This document shows positions 24,998-34,039 of a DNA stretch of 64,000 nt, in pieces. Source of the stretch: Shouchella sp047238345 (GTDB lineage: Bacteria > Bacillota > Bacilli > Bacillales > Bacillaceae_D); NCBI RefSeq assembly GCF_047238345.1, contig NZ_JBDFMQ010000001.1, forward strand, positions 310,001 through 374,000, written 5' to 3'. Numbering within the stretch: position 1 is the stretch's first letter; each line of letters starts with the position of its first letter. The notes beneath the pieces are model-generated. The model was given only the letters and a program-made list of their open reading frames with translations, was not told where the DNA came from and searched no databases. Both the position numbers and the translations under genes were made by a program.

Positions 24998-26288
24998 GTT
25001 CTGGCAACCATGTAGCAAGTTGCGGGAACATGACGAGTAGAGCGACACATACGAGCATCGCAATAATCATTGGAACCATTGCACGAAAGATTTTTTGAAT
25101 CGGAATGTCTTTGGCCACCCCGCTAATAATGTAAACACTAATCCCGAGAGGTGGTGTAACAAGACCAATATTCATAACGAGAATCATAATAATACCAAAC
25201 CATACACCGTCAAATCCAAGTTCAATAATCAGTGGATAGGTGACAGGTAAGGTCAAAACAAAAATAGCGATTCCTTCTAAAAATAAACCTAGAATAAAAT
25301 AAGCAATTAATATAAAGATTAAAATGATGTATGGGGAGAGGTCTAATCCACCTACATAGGATGTAAGCGCAGTAGGAATTCCGCTCATGGCAAGCATTTT
25401 ACTGAATACATCGGCGCCAATTAAAATAAAGAAAATCATCGCCGTGAGTCTAGTCGTATCGCTTAAAGCCGATGTGAAATGGGACCAGCTCAATCGTTTT
25501 GTGAGCAGTGCGATAACAAATGCGCCAAAGGCTCCGATGGCCCCTGCTTCAGTCGGTGTAAAGACTCCAATGTAGATGCCACCAATGCTTAGTAGAAACA
25601 GTGCTGCAAAGGGCCAGACCATTCCTAATGAACGAAGCTTTACGATAAGAGGCTTTGATTCTCCAACTGGTGCTAACGCTGGGTTTCTCCGAACCAAGAG
25701 GTACACGGTTGCCATAAACAAAATGATTTGTAAGATGCCAGGTACGATGCCGGCAATCAGGAGGCTCCCAACGGTTTCCATTGTTAAAACCCCATATAAA
25801 ATTAAAATGACACTAGGTGGGATTAAGATCCCAAGAGTCCCACCAGCCGCAACGCATGCAGTTGATAAACCAGGGTCATAGTTGTATTTACGCATTTCTG
25901 GTAAACAGATGCGTGCCATTGTCGCCGTTGTTGCGTTAACGGAACCGGAAATACAGGAGAACAGAGCGCTTGTCCCAATAGTGGTCATTGCTAATCCACC
26001 GCGCATTTTTCCGATCCAAGCATCGACTGCTCGATAAAGATCTTGCCCAAACCCACTGTTTGATAAAATCATGCCCATAAAGATAAACAACGGAATGACG
26101 CTAAGGGAAAAGGACGTGGCTGTATTAAAAGGTGAGATTGCTAGCTGAGCAAAAGATGCATTCCAATCCCGTATAGCGGCAATTCCGAATACGCCTACGA
26201 CGAGCAAGGCAACAGCTACAGGCATACGGATTAAAAATAGAATTAATAACGCAATCATCGCAAATAGACCGATTAATTCTGGACTCAT
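24981..26288 (-). CDS. dctM: TRAP transporter large permease subunit
   Basis: This 435-residue DctM-type subunit has about 12 transmembrane helices and signatures such as MGMILSNSGFGQDLYRAVDAWIG and VTPPLGISVYIISG. It forms the ion-coupled channel of a tripartite carboxylate transporter. The start was set at ATG 26288 (MSPELIGLFA), six bases after GGTGAG, because the longer frame overlaps dctQ. Being last in the hpa minus operon, it probably imports 4-hydroxyphenylacetate or a related aromatic acid. Confidence 0.9.
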   Translation of the reverse strand: MSPELIGLFAMIALLILFLIRMPVAVALLVVGVFGIAAIRDWNASFAQLAISPFNTATSFSLSVIPLFIFMGMILSNSGFGQDLYRAVDAWIGKMRGGLAMTTIGTSALFSCISGSVNATTATMARICLPEMRKYNYDPGLSTACVAAGGTLGILIPPSVILILYGVLTMETVGSLLIAGIVPGILQIILFMATVYLLVRRNPALAPVGESKPLIVKLRSLGMVWPFAALFLLSIGGIYIGVFTPTEAGAIGAFGAFVIALLTKRLSWSHFTSALSDTTRLTAMIFFILIGADVFSKMLAMSGIPTALTSYVGGLDLSPYIILIFILIAYFILGLFLEGIAIFVLTLPVTYPLIIELGFDGVWFGIIMILVMNIGLVTPPLGISVYIISGVAKDIPIQKIFRAMVPMIIAMLVCVALLVMFPQLATWLPELMRGS

Positions 26289-26784
26289 GAGGAGCTCACC
26301 GCCTGTCGAATCGATTTGCATATGTTAGAAAGAACCAGTAGGGAAAAAATCAATGCGGCAAAGGCAATACAATATAGGAATGGATAGATTGGTAGCAATA
26401 AGTCACTTGTTGTCGTACCTCGTTCATAGAGTCTCATCCCATAAGAAAGAGTTTGATAAATCATGAGCACAAGAATGAGTAAGAGGGCGCTCTCAACAAA
26501 GGCTTTTAGCGCATGTTGGAACTTTTTAGGTAAACGAACGATGCAAAATCAATGGAGATGTGCTCATCATAGAGATGTGTCATAGATAATGAAAAGAACA
26601 CAACAATGGCGAGCCCAAGCTCAGTCATTTCGAAAGCACCAACCAGCGGTTGATTAAAAAAGAATCGACCGAACACATCAATGGTGATACATAGAATCAT
26701 AACGCATACTGCTACATTAGAAATTCCGTGAAGAATCCGAACGAGTTTATGAAGATAGGTATCAATTGTACGAAAGAAGATCAT
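26285..26784 (-). pseudogene. dctQ: TRAP transporter small permease, frameshifted
   Basis: Two minus-strand frames together make one DctQ protein of about 165 residues. The upstream frame (ATG 26784, overlapping dctP by four bases) carries two transmembrane helices and TIDVFGRFFFNQPLVGAFE, then stops at 26506. The downstream frame carries the remaining two helices, from RLPKKFQHALKAF to the end at 26285. A single missing base near 26535-26548 explains the break. If real, the TRAP transporter would lack its essential small subunit. A sequencing error is equally possible, because both neighbours are intact. Confidence 0.8.
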
Positions 26785-27815
26785 GGGTCTACCTCCTCCT
26801 CACGCAGCTCAAGCGCACGTTCATAAACTTGACGACCAGGAAGGCCCTGATTTTCCATGCGGTCGATCCATTGATCAATGACTGGGTCAATATGTGTTCG
26901 CCAGTGGGTTAACTCATCTTCAGGCAATTCGTAAATGATCACATCCGCATCTTGCGCGGTTTGCTGTGCTTCTTGTGCACGTTTGTCAAAGTTTTTACCG
27001 GCGGTAAGAGACATTCGCTCTCCAGTGGTTTCGTTAAAAATGATCTGCTGGTCTTCATTTAATGACGCCCAGCTATTTTCGCTCATAACGGTGTAAAAGG
27101 TACTCATATAAAAATCGCCAACGGTTGCGTAGTCGATGACTTCATAAAGGCTGTAGTCGAGTAAAGTGTGCCAAGGTCCAACAACCCCATCAACGACGCC
27201 CCGATCAAGTGCTTCATAGGATTCATTCATCGACATGGATACTGGTGTGGCGCCAAGAGCGGATAACCACGCGTTCACTTCTGGAGAGGGGGACCGTATC
27301 CGCAATCCTTCTAAATCTTCCATCCTTTCAATTGGTTGACCAACTGTATAAATCTGTCCAGGTTCTGATGTATATAGCCAAAGCGGAATGACCTCTCCAT
27401 ATTCGGCTTGAATTTCAGGAAATTCCTCGTACAATTGCCAAAGAATGCGTGATCCTTCTGATCCACTTTTACTCATAAACGGTAGTTCCATTACGGATGA
27501 AAGAGGAAACTGACCCGGTGTATAGCTGTGAACACTTAAACCAAGGTCGACAGCGCCTGTCGCTGTCGCATCGTACTGGGTGTCAGGTGCGGCAAGAGAG
27601 CCTCCTGGAAACGAGCGGATGCTAATGTCGCCATCTGTCTGCTCTGCAATGTCCTCAATAAAGGATTGCACAACAACGGTTTCTTGTTCGTGATTTGGAG
27701 GGAAGAAATGCGAAAACATTAAATAGGTTTCCACCTCGTCACTCGCCGTGATTGTAGCGCACCCACTAATGAAAACCAAGGAAGCAAAGGATAGAACAAA
27801 CCAGCTTTTTTTCAT
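26781..27815 (-). CDS. dctP: TRAP transporter solute-binding lipoprotein
   Basis: This 344-residue DctP-family extracytoplasmic receptor has a lipoprotein signal (MKKSWF start, lipobox SGC with Cys19). The binding fold includes MFSHFFPPNHEQE near 33, SFPGGSLAAPDTQYDATATGAVDLGL near 66-91 and the family region LRIRSPSPEVNAWLSALGATPVSMS with the conserved Arg that binds substrate carboxylate. The gene sits between hpaF and dctQ in the hpa minus operon, so an aromatic carboxylate ligand is likely. Confidence 0.9.
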   Translation of the reverse strand: MKKSWFVLSFASLVFISGCATITASDEVETYLMFSHFFPPNHEQETVVVQSFIEDIAEQTDGDISIRSFPGGSLAAPDTQYDATATGAVDLGLSVHSYTPGQFPLSSVMELPFMSKSGSEGSRILWQLYEEFPEIQAEYGEVIPLWLYTSEPGQIYTVGQPIERMEDLEGLRIRSPSPEVNAWLSALGATPVSMSMNESYEALDRGVVDGVVGPWHTLLDYSLYEVIDYATVGDFYMSTFYTVMSENSWASLNEDQQIIFNETTGERMSLTAGKNFDKRAQEAQQTAQDADVIIYELPEDELTHWRTHIDPVIDQWIDRMENQGLPGRQVYERALELREEEVDP

Positions 27816-27842
27816 AAAAAGTCCTCCCTATGGGATTGGTTC

Positions 27843-28229
27843 TTATTTAAAACGGGCATGAATGTTGTTTTTCTTTAATGTGCCTGCTTCGCCAAATTCC
27901 GCTAGTTCAAGGGAAAGAGCAATGCCACGCTTACTCCACTCACGGGCGAAATGATCGGTTAATACCGTAAAGAGCGCTTGGCAAGTTGTTTCTTTCTCTT
28001 CCTGTGAACGACCAGCTCCAATTTTAAATGTAAGGTGGACAAAAGCGTCACTCGTTTCTGAACCGTCAGCCACATAATAAGCGTGCAGCGGAATCGCTCT
28101 AGAGCGGATACCACCAATCGGAAAAAGAGTAGGTCTTGCCAAAAGGACGTCGTGAAGTTTAGGCAGCAAGGTGTCTGTGTCGATGACCTCCGCTAAATTA
28201 GCCGTGTATTCAACGGTGAGATGTGGCAT
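27843..28229 (-). CDS. hpaF: 5-carboxymethyl-2-hydroxymuconate isomerase
   Basis: This 128-residue protein is of the CHMI branch of the tautomerase superfamily. The catalytic Pro is exposed after removal of Met (MPHLTVEYTANL). The start ATG 28229, seven bases after GAGGCG, was chosen because it places that proline at position 2. SRAIPLHAYYVADGS and FVHLTFKIGAGRS are conserved. It converts 5-carboxymethyl-2-hydroxymuconate to the oxo isomer in homoprotocatechuate degradation. The start lies inside the end of hpaG2 (20-base overlap), so the two are coupled. Confidence 0.88.
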   Translation of the reverse strand: MPHLTVEYTANLAEVIDTDTLLPKLHDVLLARPTLFPIGGIRSRAIPLHAYYVADGSETSDAFVHLTFKIGAGRSQEEKETTCQALFTVLTDHFAREWSKRGIALSLELAEFGEAGTLKKNNIHARFK

Positions 28230-28998
28230 GTGTTGTCGCCTCATTTCGATGAAAAGTCTTATCACCAGCAATTGTGTTCACAAGTCTACCAATCTGTTCG
28301 ACTTCAGTTACGACTTCATCACCGGCGTATACTTTTGCAAGTCCTTTTGGTGTCCCGGTCAAGATGATGTCATTTTCCCGAAGCGTCATAAAAGAACTTA
28401 AATACTCAATTAAAAAAGGGATATCAAAAATCATATCTTTCGTATGACCTTCTTGAGTAAGTTGACCATTTACATAGGTTTTTAACGTGAGGTTCATTGG
28501 GTCTGAAATATCTTTTGCATCAACTAAATATGGACCAATAGGGGTGCACATATCTCGGTTTTTTACTCTTAAGTTAGGGCGGTAGTAGTTTTCCAAATAG
28601 TCTCGAATGGCGTAGTCGTTTGCAACGGTGTATCCCTTTACGTAATCGTACGCATCTGCTCGTTTAATGTGTTTGCCTGTTTTTCCAAGCACAACCGCTA
28701 GTTCACATTCATAATGCATGTGGTCTGCTGAATCAGGACGATAGGTGAGTGCATTATGGCCAACAAACGTATGTGGTCCTTTTAAAAACACAAGTGGTTC
28801 TTCAGGTGCTTTGAACGATAGCTCTCCTGCATGATCTGCGTAATTTAAGCCAAGAACAAAAACGGTGCCAGGGTTAACAGGGGGAAGAAATTGGACTTCT
28901 TGTTCATCAACAATTTGCCCGTTACGAAGGTGGAGTTTTCCATTTTGTGCAATCGCTTCTTGAACGACACCATTTGCAGCAACACGTGCAGTTTTCAT
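28210..28998 (-). CDS. hpaG2: Fumarylacetoacetate-hydrolase-family protein, HpaG2 (isomerase) type
   Basis: This 262-residue FAH-fold protein has the metal-binding residues in HYECELAVVLGK (Glu-x-Glu, about 98) and the active-site Asp in YTVANDYAIRDY, plus LTGTPKGLAKVYAGDEV near the end. In the homoprotocatechuate pathway the two FAH domains (fused as HpaG in enterobacteria) decarboxylate and isomerise the oxo-pentenedioate intermediate. Here they are separate genes sharing TAATG. Residues resemble the C-terminal (HpaG2) domain. Confidence 0.85.
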   Translation of the reverse strand: MKTARVAANGVVQEAIAQNGKLHLRNGQIVDEQEVQFLPPVNPGTVFVLGLNYADHAGELSFKAPEEPLVFLKGPHTFVGHNALTYRPDSADHMHYECELAVVLGKTGKHIKRADAYDYVKGYTVANDYAIRDYLENYYRPNLRVKNRDMCTPIGPYLVDAKDISDPMNLTLKTYVNGQLTQEGHTKDMIFDIPFLIEYLSSFMTLRENDIILTGTPKGLAKVYAGDEVVTEVEQIGRLVNTIAGDKTFHRNEATTHATSHR

Positions 28999-29732
28999 TA
29001 TACTTCCTCCGTTTCTCGCGCAATTATGGTCGTGAGGGTACCGATTTCTTCAATCATAATAGAAACTGTATCGTCTACAGATGCTTGCGGAAGATCGATT
29101 TTGGTACCGACAAGTAAACAGTCTCCTTCCGACAGGGTCATAAAGGCTGTTACATCTTGAATCACCGTCTCAACTGAACGTATTAGGCTGCTTGTATGCC
29201 ACTCATCGACAACGGTATCGTTAATTTTTGTAACAATCTTCACAGCGTTTGGATTCGGAATGGTTTGTTTTGAAACAATCCATGGTCCTGCTGGATTAAA
29301 TCGATCTAAGGCGCGATACTTTACCGCGGGTCTGAAAAAAGAATCATGTGGTAAAGAGAGGTCATTCACGATTGTGTATCCGCTTACATATTTAAGCGCA
29401 TGCTCTGCTGATACGTTAATGGCAGTTTTTCCAATTATGACTCCCAGTGTACCGCCTACTTGCACATGCTTTTCACTTTCAGGTAAATAGACAGATTCAA
29501 GGTGACAAGCTTTTGTATTCTCCGGTTTTATATAAAGGATTGGAGCTTCTGGTGGTGAATCATACGGCTTTGAATGGAATGTTTCTAATTGTTGTTCAAA
29601 TGATGTTCTTTCATTTAACAAGATGCCATAAATCGACCCAGTAATAGGATTGTCGTAAGCTTGATTTGGCGCAAGTTCCTTAGAGATTGGGTAAAGTTCA
29701 ATACCTCGCTGTCTTGCAGATTGAATAGACAT
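28998..29732 (-). CDS. hpaG1: Fumarylacetoacetate-hydrolase-family protein, HpaG1 (decarboxylase) type
   Basis: This 244-residue FAH-fold protein has the segments ILYIKPENT, GGTLGVIIGKTA and YTIVNDLSLPHDSFFRPAVKYRALDRF. The metal-site Glu-x-Glu is less complete than in HpaG2, as is common for the N-terminal HpaG domain (OPET decarboxylase). It is the first structural gene of the minus-strand hpa operon, with an AGGAGG site and an 18-bp palindrome 32 bases upstream. Confidence 0.8.
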   Translation of the reverse strand: MSIQSARQRGIELYPISKELAPNQAYDNPITGSIYGILLNERTSFEQQLETFHSKPYDSPPEAPILYIKPENTKACHLESVYLPESEKHVQVGGTLGVIIGKTAINVSAEHALKYVSGYTIVNDLSLPHDSFFRPAVKYRALDRFNPAGPWIVSKQTIPNPNAVKIVTKINDTVVDEWHTSSLIRSVETVIQDVTAFMTLSEGDCLLVGTKIDLPQASVDDTVSIMIEEIGTLTTIIARETEEV

Positions 29733-29763
29733 GTTTATCTCCTCCTTTAATTAATATTATTTT

Positions 29764-29781
29764 ATATATGATATCATATAT
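29764..29781. promoter_or_regulatory. 18-bp perfect palindrome upstream of hpaG1, candidate operator
   Basis: ATATATGATATCATATAT is a perfect palindrome between the lysR stop and the hpaG1 ribosome site. It resembles operators of GntR/FCD- or MarR-type regulators; a GntR gene closes the cluster at 37058-37717. No second copy was seen at the plus-arm promoter. Confidence 0.45.
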
Positions 29782-29798
29782 GATTTTGAGTGCAACTA

Positions 29799-30698
29799 CT
29801 AAATCACTTTATCAGTTTTAGAAGTTGTGAACAATTCAATAAAGTGCACGGCTGCTTTGGAAAGATAGCGATCTTTAAGCCAAATAAGAGCAGACTCTGC
29901 AAAAATTGCTGTTTGATCAATGTCAAACGTCCGAATATGAGGGGTTTGAAAGGCGTGTATTGTTGACGCAGGGACAATGGTCGCACCCATCCCACTTGAA
30001 ACAAGAGAAAGAAGAATGGTTACATCAGGGCATTCGCATAAAATGGTTGGTTGAATCCCTTTTTCTTCAAATGCTTGAAGCACCAGTTCATATTGTCCTG
30101 CTCCGCTAATACGATGTAGCAGGAGTAAAGGAATAGAGGAAAGCTCATCTAACGTAATCGATTTTTCTTTGCCGATAGCAAAGGAATCGGACATGGCGAC
30201 AACAAAGGGTTCTCGTGATAAATGAATGGTATTGAATGAATGGAGATCAATGGGTAAGCGTACAAGCCCGATATCGACTTCTTTTGACTTTACAAGCTCG
30301 CTAACCGCATAAGTATCTCCTTCTCTTATTGAAAATGTAACGTCTGGATAGGAGGAGTGATACTGATTCATTTGCTTTGGAAGAGACGCAAAGCAAGATT
30401 TAACCACACCAATTCGTAAGGTTCCTTTTAACCCTTTTCCCGTTTCACGTATTTCTCGTTCTACTTCTCCAAGTTCTTCCAAAATTCGTTCAGACTTTCG
30501 ATAGAGTGCTTCGCCAGCCTCTGTCAGCAATAATCGGCGTCCGGTTCGTTCAAAGAGCATGACGCCTAGCTCGTCTTCAAAAATGCGAAGTTGTTGGCTG
30601 AGAGGTGGCTGGGCCATATGAAGTTTTTTTGCTGCCTTTGTAATTTGACCATGTGCAGCAATTTCTCGAAAATAGCGCAATCGTTTTAAATCCAACAT
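29799..30698 (-). CDS. LysR family transcriptional regulator
   Basis: This 299-residue LysR-type regulator has an N-terminal winged HTH (FREIAAHGQITKAAKKLHMAQPPLSQQLRIFEDELG, about 9-43) and a C-terminal periplasmic-binding-like effector domain (from LRIGVVKSCF, about 92). I chose ATG 30698, behind GGGAGGG; the longer frame to 30731 runs through that ribosome site. It precedes hpaG1 on the same strand and faces the plus-strand hpa genes across a 275-base gap, so it is a good candidate regulator of both arms. The effector is probably a pathway aromatic acid. Confidence 0.9.
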   Translation of the reverse strand: MLDLKRLRYFREIAAHGQITKAAKKLHMAQPPLSQQLRIFEDELGVMLFERTGRRLLLTEAGEALYRKSERILEELGEVEREIRETGKGLKGTLRIGVVKSCFASLPKQMNQYHSSYPDVTFSIREGDTYAVSELVKSKEVDIGLVRLPIDLHSFNTIHLSREPFVVAMSDSFAIGKEKSITLDELSSIPLLLLHRISGAGQYELVLQAFEEKGIQPTILCECPDVTILLSLVSSGMGATIVPASTIHAFQTPHIRTFDIDQTAIFAESALIWLKDRYLSKAAVHFIELFTTSKTDKVI

Positions 30699-30833
30699 TA
30701 AGCCCTCCCGGTAACTTACATTTTTGTCCAATCTTATATGTATGAGTCATTTTCATCATTACTTTTTAAAGAGAATGAAACGAACGATCGTTAATGATGC
30801 GTTACTAAAAGTTCTAGATAATCGCCTTTGATA

Positions 30834-30862
30834 TTGACACGCGCTATAAAATTGGTTGTTAT
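30834..30862 (+). promoter_or_regulatory. Candidate promoter of the plus-strand hpa arm
   Basis: TTGACA (30834-30839), 17-bp spacer, TGTTAT (30857-30862) in the AT-rich gap between the divergent lysR and the FAD-synthetase-like gene. The -10 is a 4/6 match, so this is tentative. Confidence 0.35.
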
Positions 30863-30973
30863 ATCTAAAAAGTATGAACTTTATATTTTATCAATATTTT
30901 CCCTATACTTTACCACGTGCTACAGTAAATGCAAGATCTTTTTGTAAGCGTATTCAAAAGGTGGTGTGAACGA

Positions 30974-31534
30974 TTGGAACAGTTTCAAATGGGTGAAAAG
31001 CATCCTTTCATAACACGTGCAACACCTCATGTATGTGTGCTTGGTTTCTTTGATGGCGTTCACCTTGGCCACCAAGCGCTAATAGAAGAAGGGAAAAAGC
31101 AGGCGGTAAAACGAAATCTTCCTTTACGTGTGATGTCGTTTGCCCCTCACCCAAGTGTCATTGTACAACCTGACCGAGCAATTACAAGTTACTTGACGCC
31201 AGTAGAGGAAAAAGGGCGTGTCTTAGAAACGCTAGGCGTTGATCAACTAGCCATTGTTTCATTTACGAGAGAAATAGCAGAGTTGGAACCGGAAACGTTT
31301 GTTCAAACCTTTTTAAATGAGCAGCAGTGCGAACATGCTGTTGTTGGCTTTGATTTTGCGTACGGAAAAAGAGGAGCGGGAAAAGCTCAGCGGTTACATC
31401 AGCACGGACAGCAACAGTTTGATGTATCCATTGTTGAAGAGAAGAAAGTACGAAGGAAGAAGATTGGATCAACAGAAATTCGCGCGAAATTAACGCACGG
31501 AGATGTAAGCAGTGTCCCGCAAAATCATTTTTAA
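30974..31534 (+). CDS. Lone FAD synthetase (RibF N-terminal) domain protein
   Basis: This 186-residue protein resembles only the FMN adenylyltransferase half of bacterial RibF: VLGFFDGVHLGHQALI (nucleotide motif GFFDGVHLGH, about residue 26), MSFAPHPSVIV and the C-terminal KIGSTEIRAKLTHGDV. The riboflavin kinase domain is missing. TTG 30974 is preferred (AAAGGTGG nine bases upstream); the ATG at 30929 has no site. It opens the plus-strand hpa operon and presumably supplies FAD from FMN for the HpaB/HpaC monooxygenase; that role is inferred from context. Confidence 0.8.
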   Translation: MEQFQMGEKHPFITRATPHVCVLGFFDGVHLGHQALIEEGKKQAVKRNLPLRVMSFAPHPSVIVQPDRAITSYLTPVEEKGRVLETLGVDQLAIVSFTREIAELEPETFVQTFLNEQQCEHAVVGFDFAYGKRGAGKAQRLHQHGQQQFDVSIVEEKKVRRKKIGSTEIRAKLTHGDVSSVPQNHF

Positions 31535-31576
31535 TTATGAACAGATTTATTCTTACTAAAAAAGGAGCGATTGATT

Positions 31577-32488
31577 ATGTATGAAGACGTAAAGAAGAAG
31601 TTAAGAGGTTCTGTGGCGCCAGTTGTTACACCATTTAAAGAAGATGAGTCAATTGATTTTGACGCATTTCGTTCGTTAATTGATTGGCATATTGAGAGCG
31701 GAAGCCATGCCTTATCAGTGACAGGTACAACAGGTGAACCGAGTTCGCTTACGGTAGAAGAGCGCGTTGAAGTGATGGAAGCTGCGGTCAAGCATATTAA
31801 CGGTCGTGTACCGTTCGTTCCGGGCACAGGGTCAACGAATCATAACGAGACATTATTTTTAACAAAAAAAGCACAAGAGCTCGGTGCTGACGCGGCTTTA
31901 ATCATTGTTCCTTACTATAATCGCCCGTCACAACACGCGCTGTATAATCATTTCAAGTTGATTGCGGATGCGGTTGACATTCCGATTATTATTTACAACA
32001 TTCCGGGTAGAACGGCAGTGAATTTGGATGTTAAGACGCTGGCTCAGTTAAGTAGAGACTGTGACAACATTATTGGCGTGAAAGAGTCGAATAAAGATTT
32101 TGAACATGTAAATCGTGTTCTGCATGAGTGCGGGCGTGATTTCCTCCTCTATTCAGGCATTGAACTGCTTTGTTATCCGATGCTGGCGATTGGTGGAGCT
32201 GGTCATATTAGCGCCACTGCGAACATTGTCCCTGATAAAGTTGCCGAGATTTACAATGCATGGGAAAAAGGCGATGTGAAGCGAGCGCTCGATTTACACT
32301 TTGAACTTCTACCGCTTAACGACGTCCTGTTTAAGGACACAAATCCAGCTCCATTAAAAGCAGCGATGGGGATGATGGGCAAGATTGAACCTGTTTTACG
32401 TAAGCCAATGGCATTGCCAACAGAAGCATTGCAAAAAGAGATCAAAGCCGTTTTGGCAGACTATGTCCAAGTTGCGTCACATTCTTAA
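31577..32488 (+). CDS. DapA-superfamily lyase in the hpa cluster
   Basis: This 303-residue class I aldolase of the dihydrodipicolinate synthase superfamily has the conserved TGTTGEPSSLTVEE motif (about 47), the Tyr in YNIPGRTAVN (about 137) and the Schiff-base Lys in IIGVKESNKD (about 165). ATG 31577 is nine bases from AAAGGAG. A lysine-biosynthesis role is unlikely here: it sits between the FAD-synthetase-like gene and hpaE. No HpaI-type class II aldolase or HpaH hydratase is in the window, so it may perform the terminal aldol cleavage of the pathway. That is inference. Confidence 0.83.
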   Translation: MYEDVKKKLRGSVAPVVTPFKEDESIDFDAFRSLIDWHIESGSHALSVTGTTGEPSSLTVEERVEVMEAAVKHINGRVPFVPGTGSTNHNETLFLTKKAQELGADAALIIVPYYNRPSQHALYNHFKLIADAVDIPIIIYNIPGRTAVNLDVKTLAQLSRDCDNIIGVKESNKDFEHVNRVLHECGRDFLLYSGIELLCYPMLAIGGAGHISATANIVPDKVAEIYNAWEKGDVKRALDLHFELLPLNDVLFKDTNPAPLKAAMGMMGKIEPVLRKPMALPTEALQKEIKAVLADYVQVASHS

Positions 32489-32509
32489 TGAAGGAAGGAG
32501 CTCCTTATC

Positions 32510-34024
32510 ATGGAACAACAAACAACACGCACGTGGAATCGAGAAGAGATTCAAGTAGATACGATCCATCACTATATTAATGGAGCTTTTGTTGCGTCGC
32601 ATAGTGGCGACCTATTTTCAAATATTGATCCTTTTAAAAATGAACCAATAAATGAAGTGGCTTCAGGGGATGAACGAGAGGTTGAACAAGCGGTTGAAGC
32701 AGCTCGGCATGCGATGAAAAACGCTTGGGGAACCATGAAAGTCGAAGAACGGATGGTGTACATCAATCGAATTGCAGATTTAATTGATGAAGAAATCGAA
32801 GAAATTGCGCATTTAGAAGCACTGGATACTGGTCTCCCCATTAGCCAAACAAAAAAAATGACCGCTCGTGCCGCAGAGAATTTTCGCTTTTACGCACGGA
32901 TGGTGCAGTCTGTGCTACATGGAGAATCGTTTCCGGTTGATGATACGTTTTTAAATTATACCGTCTATAAGCCCATTGGTGTGGTCGGTCTGATTACGCC
33001 TTGGAATGCGCCATTTATGCTGGAAACATGGAAAGTTGCGCCTGCTTTAGCAACTGGAAATACCGTTGTTTTAAAGCCAGCGGAATTATCGCCATTAACG
33101 GTGAATAAGCTTGCAGAAGTCATTGATCGTGCTGGATTGCCAGCTGGCGTCTTTAATGTGGTGCACGGGTATGGGGAGACAGCTGGAGCGGCTCTTGTTG
33201 CCCACAAAGACGTAGCAGCTATCTCCTTTACTGGGGAAACAACGACGGGTACGACGATTTTAAAAAATGCAGCGGATACGTTGAAAAAGACGTCGATGGA
33301 GCTTGGTGGGAAGTCGCCATTAATCGTGTTTGATGATGCAGATGTGGATCGCGCGCTAGATGCAGCGGTATGGGGAATCTTCTCGTTTAATGGTGAGCGC
33401 TGTACGGCAAATTCACGGGTTTTTCTTCATAAAAACATTAAAGATTCGTTTATCACAGCCATGAAAGAGCGGGTAGACAATTTAACGCTTGGTGATTCGA
33501 TGGACTCATCAACTCAACTTGGGCCACTTATTAGCAAAGACCATATGAACAAAGTAAACAGCTATATCGAACTAGCCAAAGAAGAAGGTTGTGAGGTTTA
33601 CCAGAGCGCGGTGCCGACTCATTTACAAGAAGGAAACTTTGTTCCGCCAACGTTACTGTTGAATGCGGAAAATCACATGCGGGTTTGTCAGGATGAGATC
33701 TTTGGTCCTGTTGTAGCCGTTATTGAATTTGAAGATGAGCAAGAAGTAATTGATGCGGCAAATGATGTAGAGTACGGACTTGCTGGTTATGTGTGGACAA
33801 GAGATATTCAGCGAGGACACCGTGTCGCGCAAGCCGTAGATGCTGGAATGATTTGGGTAAATGCGCAAAATGTTCGTGATCTAAGAATCCCATTCGGCGG
33901 GATGAAGGCGAGTGGAATCGGTCGCGAAGGTGGTCACTATGCGATGTTTGAATTTTATACAGAGCCGAAAGCGATTCATATTTCGTTAGGCGATCATCAC
34001 ATTCCACAGTTCGGAAAAAAGTAA
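32510..34024 (+). CDS. hpaE: 5-carboxymethyl-2-hydroxymuconate semialdehyde dehydrogenase
   Basis: This 504-residue aldehyde dehydrogenase has PWNAPFML near 165, the SFTGETTTG loop near 243, the general base in MELGGKSPL near 266 and the catalytic Cys in FNGERCTANSRV near 300. The length and the LEALDTGLPISQTKK segment fit HpaE/HpcC. It oxidises the ring-cleavage semialdehyde made by HpaD to 5-carboxymethyl-2-hydroxymuconate. It lies directly upstream of hpaB-hpaD-hpaC, each with its own strong ribosome site. Confidence 0.88.
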   Translation: MEQQTTRTWNREEIQVDTIHHYINGAFVASHSGDLFSNIDPFKNEPINEVASGDEREVEQAVEAARHAMKNAWGTMKVEERMVYINRIADLIDEEIEEIAHLEALDTGLPISQTKKMTARAAENFRFYARMVQSVLHGESFPVDDTFLNYTVYKPIGVVGLITPWNAPFMLETWKVAPALATGNTVVLKPAELSPLTVNKLAEVIDRAGLPAGVFNVVHGYGETAGAALVAHKDVAAISFTGETTTGTTILKNAADTLKKTSMELGGKSPLIVFDDADVDRALDAAVWGIFSFNGERCTANSRVFLHKNIKDSFITAMKERVDNLTLGDSMDSSTQLGPLISKDHMNKVNSYIELAKEEGCEVYQSAVPTHLQEGNFVPPTLLLNAENHMRVCQDEIFGPVVAVIEFEDEQEVIDAANDVEYGLAGYVWTRDIQRGHRVAQAVDAGMIWVNAQNVRDLRIPFGGMKASGIGREGGHYAMFEFYTEPKAIHISLGDHHIPQFGKK

Positions 34025-34039
34025 AAGGAGGCACTACAC

